Assembly: GCF_015500095.1 (NCBI RefSeq)
Contig: NZ_CP062983.1
Location: 5,518,001-5,582,000, forward strand
DNA length: 64,000 bases
Direction: 5' to 3'
Origin: Phototrophicus methaneseepsis
GTDB taxonomy: Bacteria > Chloroflexota > Anaerolineae > Aggregatilineales > Phototrophicaceae
Positions 60,692-64,000 of this stretch are shown piece after piece. Positions within the stretch are counted from its first letter, which is position 1; each line of letters opens with the position of its first letter. Under the pieces are notes generated by a model. The model saw nothing but the letters and a program-made list of their open reading frames with translations, ran no database searches and had not been told where the DNA came from. Made by a program: the position numbers and the translations under genes.

Positions 60692-61531
60692 ATGAAACAC
60701 CTTTTACGATTCACAAGCCTATTGATATTGAGTCTATCCGGCGTGGTGTCGGCACAATCCAACGCCGAACACCCGATACAGGCCGCGATGGAATACGCCG
60801 CGCGGCACCCCACCAGTAATGTCGCTGTGAGCTTGTGGAACGATGGCCTGACCGAACTGCCGCCGGAATTCGCACAAGCCAAGAGCATCTTTCACCTCGA
60901 CCTGAACCAGAACCATTTTGAGCAGTTTCCGCTTGTCGTCACGCAACTGCCTAAACTCACAAAATTGACGCTGGCATCCAACAATCTGACGTCGCTACCG
61001 CCAGAAATCAGCGATTTGAACGCGATTACAGAGTTGGACCTCTCCAACAATCAGCTTACGGAACTGCCGCCAGAAATCGGCCAACTGAAGTCATTACAAT
61101 GGCTCAACCTGGATCATAACAATCTGACGAGCCTACCACCGGAGATCGGCCAGCTCGATAACCTGACGTATTTGCATGTGGGCCACAATCAACTGACGAC
61201 GTTGCCGCCAGAAATTGCGAATATGGACAATCTGCAAATCCTCTGGGTGGCGGATAACCAGTTCAGCACACTCCCACCCATCGAAATTAGTGCCGCCCCT
61301 AAGCTGACTTTCCTCAATTTAGAGCGCAACCCTCTTGAGGATGCCTTGCCACAGGGCGTCAGCATCTGGGGCGATAGCAGCATCCTGGCCTACCTCCAGG
61401 CCCAATACAAATTGGCACAACAAGGGCGGCTTTCGCTGCTGATTGCTTTAGGTAGCTCTAGTACACTGCTGCTCCTTGGGCTAATATGGCGGCGTTGGCG
61501 GCGACCCCGCCGGAAGAAAAAGCGCGCCTGA
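60692..61531 (+). CDS. Leucine-rich-repeat protein with signal peptide and C-terminal membrane helix
   Basis: 279 residues from ATG at 60692 (GGGG upstream; an earlier in-frame ATG at 60650 would extend the signal peptide unnaturally). Signal peptide (1-21, ending VVSAQ), then about seven LRR units with LPPEI turns (TSLPPEISDLNAI, TELPPEIGQLKSL, TTLPPEIANMDNL), then a transmembrane helix (SLLIALGSSSTLLLLGLIW) and a strongly basic tail (RRWRRPRRKKKRA). It has the same plan as the protein at 50978 and is probably an extracytoplasmic binding protein. Confidence 0.83.
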   Translation: MKHLLRFTSLLILSLSGVVSAQSNAEHPIQAAMEYAARHPTSNVAVSLWNDGLTELPPEFAQAKSIFHLDLNQNHFEQFPLVVTQLPKLTKLTLASNNLTSLPPEISDLNAITELDLSNNQLTELPPEIGQLKSLQWLNLDHNNLTSLPPEIGQLDNLTYLHVGHNQLTTLPPEIANMDNLQILWVADNQFSTLPPIEISAAPKLTFLNLERNPLEDALPQGVSIWGDSSILAYLQAQYKLAQQGRLSLLIALGSSSTLLLLGLIWRRWRRPRRKKKRA

Positions 61532-61613
61532 GCATTATGCACTGCTATCATGGGGTTGCGCACCGAGAAGCCAACGATTGATCTGTAGAAAATAGCATTC
61601 CAGGAACCAGATC

Positions 61614-61871
61614 ATGGACAAGCAGAAGAACGACGCAAACTGGGAAGATGACCCACAAAACGGGGGTCCGCAAGAAGAATATTATGACCCAGAGGTCTGC
61701 CCGGTTTGTGGCAGTATCGACTTCCGATGGGGTAAGCTGCATCAGCGCTGGGATAGTACTGGTATGGGGTTCCGCCCAGATGATGCGGGTATGCTGGATA
61801 TGAGCCGCGCTGTGCGGGCGCGTCAGTGCCTGCGCTGCGGTAATGTGCAGCTCTTCGCAGAGCTTGACTAA
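61614..61871 (+). CDS. Small zinc-ribbon protein (paralog A)
   Basis: 85 residues. CPVC (about 29-32) and CLRC (about 72-75) form a four-cysteine zinc site; the flanking SIDFRWGKLHQRW and RAVRARQCLRCGNVQLFAEL match the next gene. Acidic N terminus. Function unknown. It follows the LRR gene by 82 bases. Confidence 0.65.
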   Translation: MDKQKNDANWEDDPQNGGPQEEYYDPEVCPVCGSIDFRWGKLHQRWDSTGMGFRPDDAGMLDMSRAVRARQCLRCGNVQLFAELD

Positions 61872-61916
61872 GATCGTCAACAACAAACGCATTGGCCTTT
61901 ACAATAAATTGGCCTC

Positions 61917-61922
61917 TATAAT
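61917..61922 (+). promoter_or_regulatory. -10 box between the zinc-ribbon genes
   Basis: TATAAT 30 bases before the second zinc-ribbon gene, with a TTGGCC 19 bases upstream. Confidence 0.45.
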
Positions 61923-61951
61923 GAGCGAATTAGATTCATACGAGTGACATC

Positions 61952-62191
61952 ATGAGTGAACGACCACGTCCACAACCCCGCACATTAGGCTACAGCCTGC
62001 CCCAGAATGAGCCGCGCCTCCAATGCCCTTACTGTGGTTATCATCGTTTTGAATGGGGCACATGGACCGGGGGCAGCTACCAAGCCAAAAACGACGAAAT
62101 GACACAGCCGATCCGGGCCCGTAAGTGCCTGGGATGCGGCCATGTGGCCCTTTTCGCCCCGGTTGATGGGCCTGAAGCTGGCTCAAAGTAG
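61952..62191 (+). CDS. Small zinc-ribbon protein (paralog B)
   Basis: 79 residues with the same plan as the preceding gene: CPYC, then HRFEWGTW, then PIRARKCLGCGHVALFAPV. The shared R-A-R-x-C-L-x-C-G and V-x-LFA motifs show that the two are duplicates. It has its own -10 box. No DNA- or RNA-binding function can be assigned from sequence. Confidence 0.65.
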   Translation: MSERPRPQPRTLGYSLPQNEPRLQCPYCGYHRFEWGTWTGGSYQAKNDEMTQPIRARKCLGCGHVALFAPVDGPEAGSK

Positions 62192-62366
62192 CCTTTCAGT
62201 AAATAGCCTCATTACAGATAGGCGGCACAGGCCAGCACGCCTGCATGTCATAGAATTCTGTGTCGCCTATCATCAAAGCAGCATGTGCTTCGGCGCTCTT
62301 CACTGAAACTTCATCACTGACGCCCATAATGCATCAGTAGCGCCTCTCAGATCATCGCCTCATCGG

Positions 62367-62375
62367 TGATATAAT
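62367..62375 (+). promoter_or_regulatory. Extended -10 promoter
   Basis: TGA directly followed by TATAAT, 45 bases before the anchored hypothetical gene at 62421. Confidence 0.55.
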
Positions 62376-62420
62376 GGACTATAAGGGGTTACTAAAGGTT
62401 ATAAAGAAGGAGAAATATCC

Positions 62421-62846
62421 ATGGGGGATGCGCCTCATCTGCATCGAGGGCAAAACACGCCCAGAGGGCTTTTGTACAGCGTGGCCCTGATCACAGTCGG
62501 TATCGCCATATGCTCTGTGACGCTGGTCGTCTCAGTGGATGCGCTCTGCGTTGCCAGCGTAAACGAATGGGTACCCGTCTACCCTGGCTCTGAAGAAGTG
62601 GAAGAATGGCATAATATGTTCCGCGCGAAGGGCATGGGCATCTCGGAAGTGACTTATATGACAGAAGACCCGCTTATCGAGGTTATCCGCTGGTACCAGG
62701 ATCATCAGGCCAGCTTTTCGCAGCAGCCTGGGCGGCTGGGTGTCGTCGTCGGGCGGAACTCGCTGGCTGATTCTCACTATCGCCTGACGGAACTGGAAGA
62801 AGGCGGTACACAGATCCAGATTTCCAGCGAATGCGCCTATAACTAG
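62421..62846 (+). CDS. Membrane-anchored hypothetical protein
   Basis: 141 residues with an N-terminal membrane helix (GLLYSVALITVGIAICSVTLVV) and an exposed domain opening VPVYPGSEEVEEW, followed by VTYMTEDPLIEVIRWYQDH. A short YPG motif followed by a T-x-D-x-x-x-x-V-x-x-W/F-Y helix recurs in anchored proteins of unknown function. ATG has AAGGAG upstream and an extended -10 promoter, supporting expression. A terminator lies 200 bases downstream. Confidence 0.65.
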   Translation: MGDAPHLHRGQNTPRGLLYSVALITVGIAICSVTLVVSVDALCVASVNEWVPVYPGSEEVEEWHNMFRAKGMGISEVTYMTEDPLIEVIRWYQDHQASFSQQPGRLGVVVGRNSLADSHYRLTELEEGGTQIQISSECAYN

Positions 62847-63175
62847 GGCGCTATAAGCTTAGCAAATAGCCTGGAAGCTCATATGTAAACCTCGTGTAAA
62901 TTGTGACAATTCTGATGTTTTTCTGATGTCAGCGTAGGGCATGAGTAGGCATCACGTCACACTTTTTTTACAATTGGTTGGTACATTATCGTTGTCTGAT
63001 GAAGCAGCCCCCACACTTCACAGACACAGGCTTCCCCGATAGAACCTTGCACCCCCACCTCCCTGGGGGTGTTTGGTTTTAATGGCCCGGTGAGGTGGCT
63101 CCTAAAAAAGGCCATCTCATACACAGGCCATTGTGAGGGCTGCTTATAGCTCTGCTTATATCTAGCGGCTTATAC
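62847..63175. other. 329-base spacer between convergent genes
   Basis: It contains the terminator at 63050-63080. The AT-rich part before it shows no gene. Confidence 0.5.
63050..63080 (+). terminator. Rho-independent terminator
   Basis: CACCCCCA and TGGGGGTG arms around CCTCCC, followed by TTTGGTTTT. Confidence 0.8.
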
Positions 63176-64000
63176 CTAGGCTTTCACCCATCCCAGTTCT
63201 TCCACAGCGGCATACGTCAGGGTTGCCCACTCTTGCAGGGTGAGCGTCTCCGCACGGCGAGCAGGATCAATATTGGCACTGCCGAGCAAAGCCGCAGCGA
63301 CCTTGTTATTGATCTGCAAACCGCCGGAAAGCGCGTTGCGCAGTTGTTTGCGCTTCTGGCTAAAGCCGGCCCGTACCACTTTAAAAAACCATTCATCAGA
63401 AGGAACATCTACGGCGGGCTGGTCGTAACATTCAATGGACAAAACGGCGCTGTCGATATTCGGGCGCGGCCAGAAGACAGCAGGCTTCAGGCGGCTGACG
63501 ATCTCCGGCTTACCGTAAAATTGCACGCTCACGGAGAGCACACTCATATCGCCGGGTTTGGCGATGATGCGCTGGGCGACTTCGTACTGCATGGTGATGA
63601 CCAACCGCCGGGGCCGACGGTAATTTTCAAGCATGTGGCTGATGATCGCAGTCGTGATGTAGTAAGGTACATTCGCCACGACGACGAAATCACCTGGGCC
63701 GACCAATTTAAGCACGTCCGTCTTGAGGATGTCCTGATAGACAAAATAGACATTCTTCGTATCGCTGAAGCGGTCTTCCAGGATCGGCTGCATACGCTCG
63801 TCGACTTCCACAGCGATCACATGGCGCGCTGCCTTGGCGAGTTGGGCCGTAAGCTGCCCGGTCCCTGGGCCGACTTCGACCACGGTATCAACCGGCATCA
63901 ATTTCGCTGTAGCGACGATTTTCTCAATGGTGTTGGGATCGTGCATAAAGTTCTGGCCGAGGCTCTTCTTGGGCATAATGCCGTATTCATCCAGCAGTTC
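63176..64000 (-). CDS. rsmA: 16S rRNA dimethyladenosine transferase (5' end outside the window)
   Basis: At least 274 residues. The frame stays open from the first visible ATG (63976) to the window edge and reads ELLDEYGIMPKKSLGQNF, the normal N-terminal stretch of RsmA/KsgA, so the true start lies beyond 64000. AdoMet motif VVEVGPGTGQLTAQL, acidic VIAVEVDERM, and the catalytic ANVPYYITTAII (N-x-P-Y-Y, where most KsgA have N-L-P-Y) are present, along with FWPRPNIDSAVL and the C-terminal helical domain. It dimethylates two adjacent adenines in helix 45 of 16S rRNA during 30S maturation. Confidence 0.95.
   Translation of the reverse strand, partial: ELLDEYGIMPKKSLGQNFMHDPNTIEKIVATAKLMPVDTVVEVGPGTGQLTAQLAKAARHVIAVEVDERMQPILEDRFSDTKNVYFVYQDILKTDVLKLVGPGDFVVVANVPYYITTAIISHMLENYRRPRRLVITMQYEVAQRIIAKPGDMSVLSVSVQFYGKPEIVSRLKPAVFWPRPNIDSAVLSIECYDQPAVDVPSDEWFFKVVRAGFSQKRKQLRNALSGGLQINNKVAAALLGSANIDPARRAETLTLQEWATLTYAAVEELGWVKA

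Noticed and set aside
1-64000. Mobile elements or prophage
   Set aside because: No transposase, integrase, terminal inverted repeats or phage structural genes were seen on either strand.

Overview
The window is ordinary chromosomal DNA of a bacterium with moderate G+C and long single-gene or two-gene transcription units. Most units end in a short hairpin, usually followed by T. The gene families suggest a Chloroflexota lineage of the Anaerolineae type: a giant YfhO-like membrane protein, a multi-GAF histidine kinase, SdrB-like and LysM wall proteins, LPX-type leucine-rich-repeat proteins, small zinc-ribbon proteins, and a response regulator with a decayed GGDEF-like tail. This placement is inference from gene content; no rRNA or other decisive marker is present. 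No transposase, integrase, phage gene, CRISPR array or canonical tRNA was found.

Layout. 0-9 kb: indoleamine 2,3-dioxygenase, a membrane polyferredoxin, a zinc-ribbon protein, a STAS-like protein next to a catalytically dead TrpC-like barrel, gatC with a response regulator, a nitrilase-fold protein lacking its catalytic Cys, and a lipoprotein. 9.5-16.7 kb: a YfhO/flippase fusion, guaA and a secreted beta-propeller. 17-26.5 kb: SRPBCC protein, TetR regulator, GT4 and GT2 glycosyltransferases, nucleotidyltransferase-like protein, NIF3-type domain, methyltransferase, oligoendopeptidase F and a zinc-ribbon membrane protein. At 26.58-26.66 kb lies a compact tRNA-like RNA with tmRNA-like features. 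26.7-40 kb: a large FtsX/MacB-type permease, a PH-like membrane protein, two adjacent surface proteins, a shortened GDPD-like protein, flavin reductase, DUF4272-type protein, two related small anchored proteins, a TylF-type methyltransferase, a sulfite-oxidase-like molybdoenzyme, a GNAT protein and an FAD oxidoreductase.

40-49.6 kb: complete cobalamin-dependent methionine synthase (metH), a gene-poor stretch, a short UvrA-type ABC protein, a thioredoxin-VKOR fusion and an aldo/keto reductase. 49.7-57.2 kb: two tandem STAS-like paralogs with palindromic operator candidates, an LRR protein, rpmB (bL28) and a 1,531-residue GAF/PAS histidine kinase. 57.4-64 kb: small membrane protein, class B penicillin-binding protein with an NTF2-like N-domain, a second LRR protein, two related zinc-ribbon proteins, an anchored hypothetical protein, and rsmA, which runs off the right edge.

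How the genes fit together: housekeeping genes (gatC, guaA, metH, rpmB, rsmA) are interspersed with cell-envelope genes (YfhO-flippase, glycosyltransferases, LysM/SdrB proteins, PBP, LRR proteins, FtsX permease) and sensory genes (GAF kinase, response regulator, STAS-like proteins). Several proteins keep a recognisable fold but have lost catalytic residues (TrpC-like, nitrilase-like, GDPD-like, GGDEF-like). The least explained elements are the tRNA-like RNA at 26583-26661, the pseudo-TrpC/STAS-like pair, and the tandem STAS-like pair.
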